DNA of 28,343 nt from Aurantibacter sp042094015 (lineage in GTDB: Bacteria > Bacteroidota > Bacteroidia > Flavobacteriales > Flavobacteriaceae): contig NZ_JBELDZ010000031.1 of NCBI RefSeq assembly GCF_042094015.1, forward strand, positions 1-28,343. Reading direction: 5' to 3'. The notes under the pieces were generated by a model that was not told the DNA's origin, did not search any database, and saw only the letters and a program-made list of their open reading frames with translations. Shown here piece by piece: positions 1-7,626 of the stretch (position 1 is its first letter; every line of letters begins with the position of its first letter). Both the position numbers and the translations under genes were made by a program.

Positions 1-52
1 TTTATTAATAAAGTTTAACAAACCATTAAGAATTATTTGTTTAACACTAATC

Positions 53-60
53 TACATTTG
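53..60 (+). promoter_or_regulatory. Candidate -7 element of first fasciclin gene
   Basis: TACATTTG matches the Bacteroidota -7 consensus TAnnTTTG, 30 nt before the ATG at 91. No TTG lies at the usual 19-22 nt upstream, so only half of the promoter is visible. The leader would be about 25 nt. Confidence 0.4.
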
Positions 61-90
61 TAAAACAAAACAACCTTAAACATTCAAATT

Positions 91-1068
91 ATGAAAAATT
101 TAAAAAATTTAACATTAGCCTTATTAATAATTTTTGGCTTTAATTCGTGTAGTGATGATGACTTATCAGAAACTAGAAACTTTCAAACACCTGTTAACAT
201 AGTTCAAACTGCTCAATCATCAGATGATTTAAGTATTTTAGTTGAGGCTGTAATAAAAGCTGACCTAGTAGATGCACTAAGTGCAAGTGGGCAAAAAACT
301 GTATTTGCACCAACAAATGAAGCTTTTATGGACTTTTTACAGTTAAAAGGTTTTAATAGTTTAGATGATGTACCGACTGATGTATTACAACAAATTTTAC
401 TGAACCATGTTATTGGAGATGTTAGTATTACATCATCAAGCTTATCTGGAAATAGTGGCTACACCAATACATTAGCTACTGGTCCAAATGGGGCTAACTT
501 AAGCCTTTACTTTAATGCAACAAATGGTGTTGTACTAAATGATGGTGTTACTGTTACTGTTCCAGATATTGGAACATCTAATGGAATTGTACACATAGTT
601 AATAAGGTAATAGATTTACCTACAATAGCAACTTTTGCTACAACAAACAATGCTTTATCTACTTTAGTTGACGCTTTAGTTTATGCAGATTCTGGTATGC
701 CAACTGTTAATTATATAGATACTGTTTCTGATAGTACAGCTGGACCATTTACTGTATTTGCACCAACAAATGATGCATTTACAGAATTATTAGGTGATTT
801 AGGAGCAACTTCGTTCGATGATATTGGAACCGCTACTATTGACCAAGTTCTACTAATGCATATTGTAAGCGGAAATATACAGTCTAGTGGTTTACCTAGT
901 GGTTCTGTTATGACTTTAAATGAAAGTATTACAGCAGACAATATGAACTTTACATTAACTGACCCTAATGACAGAGTAAGTAATATAATTGTTTCACTAG
1001 TAGATATTCAAGCAGCAAATGGAGTTGTTCACGTTATAGATAAAGTAATTTTACCATTACAATCATAA
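91..1068 (+). CDS. Fasciclin (FAS1) domain surface lipoprotein, first of tandem pair
   Basis: The 325-aa product starts with a lipoprotein signal peptide: a hydrophobic stretch ends in the lipobox FNSC, placing the lipidated cysteine at residue 20. It is followed by SDDD, an acidic tail of the kind that directs Bacteroidota lipoproteins to the cell surface. Two FAS1 domains follow, at about residues 34-175 and 178-321. Each carries the motif FAPTN (72-76 and 223-227), a central LLNHVI or LLMHIV segment, and a closing NGIVHIVNKVI or NGVVHVIDKVI strand. FAS1 proteins usually mediate adhesion or matrix binding; the ligand here cannot be read from the sequence. It is transcribed alone, ending at a strong terminator, and has a close paralogue directly downstream. 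The family call is secure; the adhesion role is inferred. Confidence 0.93.
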   Translation: MKNLKNLTLALLIIFGFNSCSDDDLSETRNFQTPVNIVQTAQSSDDLSILVEAVIKADLVDALSASGQKTVFAPTNEAFMDFLQLKGFNSLDDVPTDVLQQILLNHVIGDVSITSSSLSGNSGYTNTLATGPNGANLSLYFNATNGVVLNDGVTVTVPDIGTSNGIVHIVNKVIDLPTIATFATTNNALSTLVDALVYADSGMPTVNYIDTVSDSTAGPFTVFAPTNDAFTELLGDLGATSFDDIGTATIDQVLLMHIVSGNIQSSGLPSGSVMTLNESITADNMNFTLTDPNDRVSNIIVSLVDIQAANGVVHVIDKVILPLQS

Positions 1069-1083
1069 GATTTTATGTTATAT

Positions 1084-1121
1084 AAAAAAGAGCTTCAAAA
1101 ATATTTTTGAAGCTCTTTTTT
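1084..1121 (+). terminator. Intrinsic terminator after first fasciclin gene
   Basis: A near-perfect inverted repeat, AGAGCTTCAAAAA against TTTTTGAAGCTCT, is followed by a T run. It sits 15 nt after the stop codon. The sequence is closely related to the terminator after the second fasciclin gene. Confidence 0.9.
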
Positions 1122-1194
1122 ATTTTTAAACTTATAATTCACAAAACTAATCATATTTTTTTTTACAAGTCTATTAATAAAAATACTACTATTA

Positions 1195-1225
1195 TTGATT
1201 AGCAATTCATTAAAATATATATTTA
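1195..1225 (+). promoter_or_regulatory. Candidate promoter of second fasciclin gene
   Basis: TTG at 1195-1197 is separated by 20 nt from TATATTTA at 1218-1225, which differs from TAnnTTTG only in the last base. The ATG follows 12 nt later, so the leader would be very short. The spacing fits; the -7 match is imperfect. Confidence 0.35.
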
Positions 1226-1237
1226 CAAAAAAAACTT

Positions 1238-2212
1238 ATGATAATAATAAAAAGAATTATACTTGTACTATATGTTTTAGTAGCGTTTAACTCATGTAGT
1301 AGTGACGATAATGCAACTACAACAACACAAACCAAAAACATTATAGAAACGGCACAAGATGTTCCAGAACTTAGTATTTTAGTAGAAGCCGTAATTCAAG
1401 CAGATTTATTAGGCGCATTAATTGCAAGTGGAGATAAAACTGTTTTCGCTCCAACAAATGCCGCTTTTGAACAATTCTTAATGGATAATGGTTTTGCAGC
1501 TTTATCAGATGTTCCAGATGCAGTTTTGACTCAAGTATTATTAAACCACGTTATAGATGGATCTAGCTTAGCATCAACAGATTTAGCAGGTTCTACTGGA
1601 TACGCAAATACATTAGCCGATGGACCAAACAACACTAAGTTAAGCATATTTTATAATGGAAACAATGGTGTAACTTTAAATGGAATATCTACAGTATCTA
1701 CTCCAAATGTTAATACAACTAACGGAATTGTACATATTGTTAATACTGTTATTGGTTTACCAGACGTTGTAACTTTTGCAACAGCAGATCCTAATTTTAG
1801 TATTTTAGTAGATGCTTTAACAAGAGAAACTAGTTTTACTTATGTTAGCACTTTACAAACAGATAACGGTACAAGTCCAGCTCCATTTACTGTTTTTGCG
1901 CCAACTAATTTAGCTTTTGCTGAATTATTAACAGAACTTAATTATAATACTTTAGGCGATATACCTACAAGTACATTATCAGCAACATTAGATACGCACG
2001 TTATTACTGGTAACAATTATCAAGATACAGCTTTTCAAAGTGGTACAACCTACAATACATTAGGTGGAGACTTAACTTTTACATCTACTACTGATACAAC
2101 TACTTTAACAGATGAGAATGATAGAGTCAGTAATATAATTGCCACAAATGTACAAGCTACAAATGGTGTTATTCACGTTATTGATAAAGTGGTTTTACCA
2201 CCATTGACTTAA
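1238..2212 (+). CDS. Fasciclin (FAS1) domain surface lipoprotein, second of tandem pair
   Basis: The 324-aa product is a paralogue of the preceding gene with the same architecture: signal peptide, lipobox FNSC with Cys20, acidic SSDD tail, then two FAS1 domains. The first domain begins near residue 34 (FAPTN at 70-74) and the second near 178. Both domains are alignable with the upstream protein without large gaps, for example SILVEAVIQADLLGAL against SILVEAVIKADLVDAL. A Thr-rich linker (NATTTTTQT-like) follows the lipid anchor, typical of a tether that holds the domain off the membrane. The gene has its own candidate promoter and terminator, so the two copies could be expressed independently. 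It is probably a surface adhesion or matrix protein; the ligand is unknown. Confidence 0.93.
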   Translation: MIIIKRIILVLYVLVAFNSCSSDDNATTTTQTKNIIETAQDVPELSILVEAVIQADLLGALIASGDKTVFAPTNAAFEQFLMDNGFAALSDVPDAVLTQVLLNHVIDGSSLASTDLAGSTGYANTLADGPNNTKLSIFYNGNNGVTLNGISTVSTPNVNTTNGIVHIVNTVIGLPDVVTFATADPNFSILVDALTRETSFTYVSTLQTDNGTSPAPFTVFAPTNLAFAELLTELNYNTLGDIPTSTLSATLDTHVITGNNYQDTAFQSGTTYNTLGGDLTFTSTTDTTTLTDENDRVSNIIATNVQATNGVIHVIDKVVLPPLT

Positions 2213-2236
2213 AATATTATTGAAAAAGAAAAAATT

Positions 2237-2272
2237 AAAAAGAGCCTCAAATTAACTTGAAGCTCTTTTTTT
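2237..2272 (+). terminator. Terminator between convergent fasciclin and YwqK-like genes
   Basis: AAAAAGAGC pairs with GCTCTTTTT, with a further TCAA/TTGA helix across one mismatch and a T run after the stem. A runs on the left arm mean it could also stop transcripts from the minus-strand gene that ends at 2292. Confidence 0.85.
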
Positions 2273-2291
2273 ATCTATATATTTATATCTG

Positions 2292-3002
2292 TTATTTCTT
2301 TTTTCCATTCTTATAAGGATTGCTACTTTTTCTTGTTAAATCTCGTTCTTCAACTAATTTCCCGTTTTCGTAGAATTTCCAAACACCTTTACGTTCGTCG
2401 TTAAAATATTGTCCTTCTTCTACTGGTTTACCATTACCATCAAAAGTTTTGTAAACACCATGAAACAAATCATTTTTATAATTTTCTACACGTAATAATT
2501 TCCCTTTTTCTGAATATGATAAACTTTCGCCATATAAAAAACCTTTTTTATAATGCATCGTTTCAGCTAATTGTCCAGATAAATAATAAACACTTTTTTT
2601 ACCATGCAAAGAACCTTCATTATTATAAAACTCTTGAGTCATAATCTGCTTAGAATCTTTATGGTAATATAGCCACTCGCCTACATAAGTTTTATTATTC
2701 ATTTTACCTTTGCTTATTACATTTCCTTTAGCTGAATAAAATGTAACATCTGCTAAATCGTTTTCAGTATTAAAAACTCTTGTTGCAACTAATACAGCTT
2801 TATTTTTTATAGCTTCAAAGAAATTAAATGTTCCGTATGGTTTTCCGTGATTAAATTGTCCTTGATATCTTAATATCTCGGATTGCGGAAATTTTTTCTG
2901 CCATTTCCCATGACGTTCACCTTTTTCGTCTAATTGATTAATTTCTTGAGCATTTATTAAATTAAATGTAATAAGGCTAATTAATAGTAAAAAGTATTTC
3001 AT
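2292..3002 (-). CDS. Secreted MORN/YwqK-like repeat protein
   Basis: The 236-aa product has a signal peptide (residues 1-18, cleavage after NAQ likely). The rest consists of repeats of about 20-24 residues, each with a G-x-W or Y-x-x-G core, for example KYQGQFNHGKPYGTFNFF, KKGFLYGESLSYSEKGKL and FNDERKGVWKFYENGKL. This is the MORN_2 pattern found in proteins annotated as YwqK-family antitoxins, although the antitoxin label rests on few examples and no toxin gene is adjacent. The C-terminus is basic. A terminator lies between this gene and yidC upstream, so it is probably a separate unit. An envelope or secreted scaffold role is possible; the function is not known. Confidence 0.75.
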   Translation of the reverse strand: MKYFLLLISLITFNLINAQEINQLDEKGERHGKWQKKFPQSEILRYQGQFNHGKPYGTFNFFEAIKNKAVLVATRVFNTENDLADVTFYSAKGNVISKGKMNNKTYVGEWLYYHKDSKQIMTQEFYNNEGSLHGKKSVYYLSGQLAETMHYKKGFLYGESLSYSEKGKLLRVENYKNDLFHGVYKTFDGNGKPVEEGQYFNDERKGVWKFYENGKLVEERDLTRKSSNPYKNGKKK

Positions 3003-3037
3003 AAAATGTATAACGTTAATTATTAGAATCTATTTTA

Positions 3038-3078
3038 CAAAAAAACTGCCAAAGTTTAAGTTTTGGCAGTTTTTTTTA
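3038..3078 (-). terminator. Terminator downstream of yidC
   Basis: ACTGCCAAA (3045-3053) pairs with TTTGGCAGT (3062-3070), with A/T runs on both outer sides. It lies directly after the yidC stop on the minus strand and separates yidC from the YwqK-like gene. Confidence 0.88.
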
Positions 3079-3095
3079 TTTATTTATCTCAAAAA

Positions 3096-4994
3096 TTATT
3101 TTTTGTTTTTTTGCTGCGCCTGTTTTTGCTTCTCAGCCTCAATCATAATTTCTTTCATTTTTTTCTGAAAACGATTCTCTTTTTTAGGCTTAGTTTTATT
3201 AACCTCAATCTTAGAAAGAATTTTGTCTTCATCTAAAATAAAGTGTTTAATTACCAATAAGATACCAATACTAATTAGATTAGAAACAAAGTAATACAAA
3301 CTTAAACCAGATGCATAATTATTAAAGAATACTAACATCATTAAAGGTGCAAAGTAAATCATATACTTCATCATTTTTGCCATATCTGGCATACCTTCTT
3401 GTTGTGGTGCAGACATTTGTTGTTGCCCTGTAGTTAGTTTCATATAAAAGAAAATTGCTACAGCTGCTAATATTGGAAATAAACTAATATGATCTCCATA
3501 AAGAGGAACATCTATAGGTAATTTTGCAATTTCATCGTAAGAAGATAAATCTTCTGCCCATAAAAACTTTTTCTGTCTTAAAGCAAATGCTACTGGAAAG
3601 AAAGAGAATAATGCATAAAATACTGGCATTTGTATTAATGCTGGTAAACAACCGCTTAATGGACTTGCGCCTGCTTTACTTTGCAACGCCATAGTTTCCT
3701 GTTGCGCCTTCATCTTATTATTTTTGTGCTTCTCTTTAATGGCATCTAATTCTGGCTTCAGAATCTTTAACTTCATTTGAGATAAATATTGTTTGTATTG
3801 TACAAAAGACATGGCTAATTTGATCAACACAGTCATAACAATAATTGCAATTCCGTATGGTAAATATTGACTTAAAAAGCCAAATAATGGAATAAATAAA
3901 AATTTATTAATCCAACCAAAAATTCCCCAACCATAGTAAATACTTTCACCTAAATTATCTCCATACTCTTCTAATGTTTTACGTTCCGATGGACCAAAAT
4001 AGAATTTAAAGTTCTGGTTAATATTATTTCCAGTTAAAGCTAATGATGTCTTAGCATTAAAGTGCTTTGTAAATAATGTATCAACTTTTTCGTCTTCTAC
4101 TAAATTTTTAGAAGCCATTTTCACTTTTTCAAATGCTTTATCTGAAACTAAAATTGAACTAAAAAAATGTTGCTTAAAAGATAACCATTTTACCTCTTGC
4201 TCTTCTTCTTCATCATCTCCAGAAATAGATAACTCATTTACTTCTCCTCCTTCATAATTATAAACTAATTCTGTGTAGCGGTTTTCGTAAGAAATACTTT
4301 GATCATAACTGTATGCTTTTAAACTCCAATCTAAATCTACTGTTTTGGAACTGTTTAGAACTTGATCTAATCCTTGAGAATTAATAACAAAATCCATCAT
4401 ATATTCTGATGGTTTAATAATATACTTATATTCTAAAAATTGATTTGCAGATACATTAAGTTTAAATGAAACAATAGTATTCTCTCCATTTTTAAAGACT
4501 TTAGAATTAAAAATCAAATCTTTTGTATTTAATATACGATTATCTGTTGTTCCAAAATTTAAGTTAAAAGATGAGTTATTTTCTTTTATTAAATAAATAG
4601 ATTCATTTTTAGAATCTACATGTTTCTTCAATTCTACCTCAGCTAAATAAGCACCTTTTGTGTTGAATTTCAGCTTTAAAACTTCATTTTCAACTGTAAT
4701 AACTTCTTCTTTAGCATTTGCGTTATAAGCAAAAGCTCCTAATTTATTTTGTAAAGCTATTTGCTGTAAAGAGTCTGATATTGGAGCAGCATTAACTTCT
4801 GCTGACGTATTTAATGTGGCTGTAGACGTTTCTTTTTCTGCTTCTTCTTTTTTATCTTTTTCAACTTGTTCCTGTTTAGCTTTTTCTGCTAATTCAGCTT
4901 CTGTTGGCGAGTTCTGCCACATCATGAACAATAAAATTCCGAAAATTAGTACAAAACCTATAATAGATTTTGTGTCAAGTTTTTTTTCTTCCAT
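3096..4994 (-). CDS. yidC: Membrane protein insertase YidC
   Basis: YidC inserts and folds inner-membrane proteins, alone or with SecYEG. The 632-aa product has the layout of the Gram-negative form: an N-terminal transmembrane helix (residues about 11-26), a charged Ala/Glu/Lys linker, a large periplasmic beta domain to about residue 345, then the conserved insertase core with its transmembrane segments (starting near WGIFGWINKFLFIPLFGFL). The core contains the cytoplasmic Lys-rich hairpin and the phrase SPLSGCLPALIQMPVFYALF. The C-terminal tail is basic, as expected for ribosome contact. An acidic run (GDDEEEEQEVKW) around residue 260 sits in the periplasmic domain. It lies 77 bp downstream of pyrG and is probably co-transcribed with it. 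Confidence 0.98.
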   Translation of the reverse strand: MEEKKLDTKSIIGFVLIFGILLFMMWQNSPTEAELAEKAKQEQVEKDKKEEAEKETSTATLNTSAEVNAAPISDSLQQIALQNKLGAFAYNANAKEEVITVENEVLKLKFNTKGAYLAEVELKKHVDSKNESIYLIKENNSSFNLNFGTTDNRILNTKDLIFNSKVFKNGENTIVSFKLNVSANQFLEYKYIIKPSEYMMDFVINSQGLDQVLNSSKTVDLDWSLKAYSYDQSISYENRYTELVYNYEGGEVNELSISGDDEEEEQEVKWLSFKQHFFSSILVSDKAFEKVKMASKNLVEDEKVDTLFTKHFNAKTSLALTGNNINQNFKFYFGPSERKTLEEYGDNLGESIYYGWGIFGWINKFLFIPLFGFLSQYLPYGIAIIVMTVLIKLAMSFVQYKQYLSQMKLKILKPELDAIKEKHKNNKMKAQQETMALQSKAGASPLSGCLPALIQMPVFYALFSFFPVAFALRQKKFLWAEDLSSYDEIAKLPIDVPLYGDHISLFPILAAVAIFFYMKLTTGQQQMSAPQQEGMPDMAKMMKYMIYFAPLMMLVFFNNYASGLSLYYFVSNLISIGILLVIKHFILDEDKILSKIEVNKTKPKKENRFQKKMKEIMIEAEKQKQAQQKNKK

Positions 4995-5001
4995 ATGATT
5001 T

Positions 5002-5019
5002 AACGCATTTATAAGCGTT
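5002..5019 (-). promoter_or_regulatory. Inverted repeat in yidC leader
   Basis: On the minus strand AACGC-TTATAAAT-GCGTT lies 7 nt before the yidC ATG. The 10-mer ATGCGTTAAA at 5008-4999 is identical to one in the pyrG leader. It could be a small RNA hairpin or a protein-binding site; the stem is only 5 bp. Confidence 0.35.
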
Positions 5020-5071
5020 GTTTTTATTTAGTCAATAATTTATCCAAAACACAAATAATGTCAAGATGACA

Positions 5072-6688
5072 CTATTTTGTTTTACTGTATTTTAAAGCTG
5101 CAGCTATAAACGCTACAAATAATGGATGCGGATTAGCAACAGTACTTTTATATTCTGGGTGATATTGTACACCTACAAACCAAGGATGCGTTGGTATTTC
5201 TACAATTTCCACTAAATTAGTTTCAGGATTAAAACCTGTAGATTGCATACCTGCAGCTTCTAACTGATCTTTATAGTCATTGTTATATTCAAATCTATGT
5301 CTGTGACGTTCTAAGATTGAAGCACTGTTATATATTGAAGTTGCTAATGTATCAGGTTTTAAATCGCAAGACCAAGCTCCTAAACGCATTGTTCCGCCTT
5401 TTTCTGTAACCGCTTTTTGCGCTTCCATTAAATTAATAACAGGATTCTTAGTATCTGGATTCATTTCTACAGAGTTCGCATCTGTTAACCCTAAAACGTT
5501 TCTAGAGTACTCTATAACTGCCATTTGCATTCCTAGACAAATTCCTAAGAAAGGAATATTGTTTTCACGAACATATCTAATAGCTTCAATTTTACCTTCT
5601 ATTCCTCTTTCTCCAAAACCTGGCGCTACTAAAACTGCATCTAAATGAGATAATGAGTTAGATACTGTTTTTGGATCTAAAGATTCTGAATGTATAGATT
5701 CTACTTTTACTTTAACTTCATTTTCTGCTCCTGCATGAATAAAAGCCTCTAGTATTGATTTATAAGAGTCTTGTAACTCTACATATTTCCCAATTAAACC
5801 AATAGTAATTGTTGATTTCGGATTTTTAAGACGTGTTAAAAACTGATTCCAATGGTTTAAGTTTGGTACATCACTTTTTAAAGCTAAGCTTTTTAAAACC
5901 ACTTTATCCAAGCCTTGTTCTAACATTAAATTTGGCACATCATAAATAGTTGAAGCATCTATAGATTGAATTATAGCTTCTTGCCTTACATTACAAAAAC
6001 GAGCTAATTTATGTCGAATCTCGTCTGGTAATTCGTGTTCTGTTCTACATACTAAAATATCAGCCTGAACTCCACTTTCCATTAATGTTTTTACACTATG
6101 CTGAGTTGGCTTAGTTTTTAGTTCGCCAGCTGCTGCTAAAAAAGGAATTAAAGTTAAATGGATAACTAATGCATTGTCTGCTCCTAAATCCCATTTAAGC
6201 TGTCTTACAGCTTCTACATATGGTAAGGACTCAATATCTCCAACTGTTCCACCAATTTCTGTAATAACTATATCATAATCTCCAGAATTTCCTAAAATTT
6301 GGATTCTGTCCTTAATTTCATCTGTAATATGAGGAATAACTTGTACGGTTTTACCTAAAAACTCGCCACGACGTTCTTTTTCAATAACACTTTGGTAGAT
6401 ACGACCTGTAGTTACATTATTTGCTTGGCTGGTTGGCACATTCAAAAAACGCTCGTAATGTCCTAAATCTAAATCAGTTTCTGCTCCATCATCTGTAACA
6501 TAACATTCTCCATGTTCATAAGGATTTAGAGTTCCAGGATCTACATTTATATACGGGTCTAGTTTTTGAATAGTAGTTCTATAGCCTTGAGCTTGAAGTA
6601 ACTTAGCCAAAGAAGCTGCTATAATACCTTTACCTAATGAAGAAGTAACTCCACCGGTTACGAAAATGTATTTTGTATCTATTGCCAT
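5072..6688 (-). CDS. pyrG: CTP synthase
   Basis: PyrG makes CTP from UTP, ATP and glutamine. The 538-aa product is of normal length. The N-terminal synthetase domain carries the P-loop-like GGVTSSLGKG (12-21) and EIGGTVGDIES (144-154). The C-terminal class I glutamine amidotransferase domain has the nucleophile in GICLGMQ (Cys384) and the His-x-Glu pair in QYHPEY (His510, Glu512). All key residues are present, so it should be active. The ATG at 6688 follows a candidate -7 element and a hairpin. yidC follows 77 bp downstream; a small inverted repeat (TGTCA/TGACA, 5059-5071) directly after the pyrG stop is too weak to call a terminator. Confidence 0.99.
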   Translation of the reverse strand: MAIDTKYIFVTGGVTSSLGKGIIAASLAKLLQAQGYRTTIQKLDPYINVDPGTLNPYEHGECYVTDDGAETDLDLGHYERFLNVPTSQANNVTTGRIYQSVIEKERRGEFLGKTVQVIPHITDEIKDRIQILGNSGDYDIVITEIGGTVGDIESLPYVEAVRQLKWDLGADNALVIHLTLIPFLAAAGELKTKPTQHSVKTLMESGVQADILVCRTEHELPDEIRHKLARFCNVRQEAIIQSIDASTIYDVPNLMLEQGLDKVVLKSLALKSDVPNLNHWNQFLTRLKNPKSTITIGLIGKYVELQDSYKSILEAFIHAGAENEVKVKVESIHSESLDPKTVSNSLSHLDAVLVAPGFGERGIEGKIEAIRYVRENNIPFLGICLGMQMAVIEYSRNVLGLTDANSVEMNPDTKNPVINLMEAQKAVTEKGGTMRLGAWSCDLKPDTLATSIYNSASILERHRHRFEYNNDYKDQLEAAGMQSTGFNPETNLVEIVEIPTHPWFVGVQYHPEYKSTVANPHPLFVAFIAAALKYSKTK

Positions 6689-6689
6689 G

Positions 6690-6706
6690 ATGCGTTTTTA
6701 ACGCAT
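6690..6706 (-). promoter_or_regulatory. Hairpin abutting pyrG start codon
   Basis: On the minus strand ATGCGTT-AAA-AACGCAT is a perfect 7-bp inverted repeat whose last base is 1 nt from the pyrG ATG. In the transcript it would occupy nearly the whole leader. It shares ATGCGTTAAA with the yidC leader. Confidence 0.45.
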
Positions 6707-6707
6707 A

Positions 6708-6715
6708 CAAAATTA
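6708..6715 (-). promoter_or_regulatory. Candidate -7 element of pyrG
   Basis: On the minus strand TAATTTTG matches TAnnTTTG, 19 nt before the pyrG ATG. No TTG is seen at the -33 spacing. The predicted transcript would start close to or inside the hairpin at 6690-6706. Confidence 0.35.
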
Positions 6716-6753
6716 CAAAAAGTATTAATAATTTAAAGCCTTAAAACAATTAA

Positions 6754-6990
6754 TTATGGTTTATAATTTTTATGAATAGTTCTCACTAAATCTTCTAAGC
6801 CATTTAACTTTAAAGTGTATACAGTTTCTAACATATTCCCTAATTTATTTTTAGGAAATCCTTGTCCGTGAAACCAAACAATATAATACTCAGGAAGATC
6901 TATTAAATAACGGTTTTTATACTTGCCAAATGGCATTTTAGTATGTGCTAATTGGATTAAAAACTTTTTATCTGGTTGCTGTAACTCCAT
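6754..6990 (-). CDS. DUF3820 family small protein
   Basis: The 78-aa product matches the DUF3820 pattern: MPFGKYKNRYLIDLPEYYI at residues 19-37 (the M/K-P-F-G-K-Y-K-G signature and a following L-P-x-x-Y), then a W-F followed by GFPKNKLGNML. Members are small, soluble and of unknown function; some are annotated as putative quorum-sensing-regulated factors, which is weakly founded. It starts 3 nt after the stop of the DUF922 gene, so the two are very likely translated from one mRNA. The family assignment is by remembered motif and is fairly good; the function is unknown. Confidence 0.8.
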   Translation of the reverse strand: MELQQPDKKFLIQLAHTKMPFGKYKNRYLIDLPEYYIVWFHGQGFPKNKLGNMLETVYTLKLNGLEDLVRTIHKNYKP

Positions 6991-6993
6991 AAA

Positions 6994-7533
6994 TTAAAGT
7001 TTGTAACTATCTAATAAGTTTATATGCATCCTTATTTTTTCTTCCCATTTTAATTGCTGATCATGATTTCTAGAATAATCGGTTTGAGAATCGTAAGCGT
7101 TTTGCATAGCATCTAAATCTTTATTTACTTTCTTATGCAAGTCTGTTATCTCTTTTGCAATTTTAGGATTTACTTTTAAAGTTGAAAATTCTTTTCTCAA
7201 TAATCTAGCATGCAGTTCTGTTATATTGAAGTGAAATTGTTCATGAGACAAAATATGATCTGTTATTTCGTCTTTTTTACACCAAGAATGCTCTGGATAA
7301 AAATGAGAAATCACCATAGTTTCAAACCCTATAATTTGATTTTTTTGCTTAGATAACGAATAACTAAAAGTTAAACCTGAAGCTGTAACTGCTGCTGCTG
7401 GAGAATTTTTAATTGGTTTTGCTTGAAAATCCCCCCAAACTAACGCGCGTTCTTTTTGCCACACCAATTCTGTATCTTGTTGGAAACATAAGGTAAATAA
7501 AATTGATGTAAAGATGAGTTTAACTGAATACAT
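6994..7533 (-). CDS. DUF922-like putative secreted zinc protease
   Basis: The 179-aa product has an N-terminal signal-like segment (residues 3-18), then an opening WQKERALVWGDFQ that resembles the start of DUF922 proteins. The motif HEQFHF at residues 97-102 fits the zinc-protease pattern HExxH, within LSHEQFHFNITELHARLLRK. A basic/acidic helical region follows. DUF922 members are predicted Zn-dependent proteases; no activity can be shown from sequence alone. It is probably exported. It forms a two-gene unit with the DUF3820 gene, 3 nt apart. It shares no clear promoter motif with the LysM gene 93 bp upstream. Confidence 0.7.
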   Translation of the reverse strand: MYSVKLIFTSILFTLCFQQDTELVWQKERALVWGDFQAKPIKNSPAAAVTASGLTFSYSLSKQKNQIIGFETMVISHFYPEHSWCKKDEITDHILSHEQFHFNITELHARLLRKEFSTLKVNPKIAKEITDLHKKVNKDLDAMQNAYDSQTDYSRNHDQQLKWEEKIRMHINLLDSYKL

Positions 7534-7626
7534 TAAAGTAAGTTATCTTTATTATTAACGTAAAGCGGTTTAATAAAAGTATTTATAAAACAACTATTTT
7601 TTATCAGTCAGCAGCATTATAAACAA

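Noticed and set aside
2292..3002. Toxin-antitoxin module based on the YwqK-like annotation
   Set aside because: No neighbouring toxin gene; the product has a signal peptide and simply shows MORN-type repeats.
5059..5071. TGTCA-AGA-TGACA as a terminator after pyrG
   Set aside because: A 5-bp stem without a proper T run; read-through into yidC is more likely.
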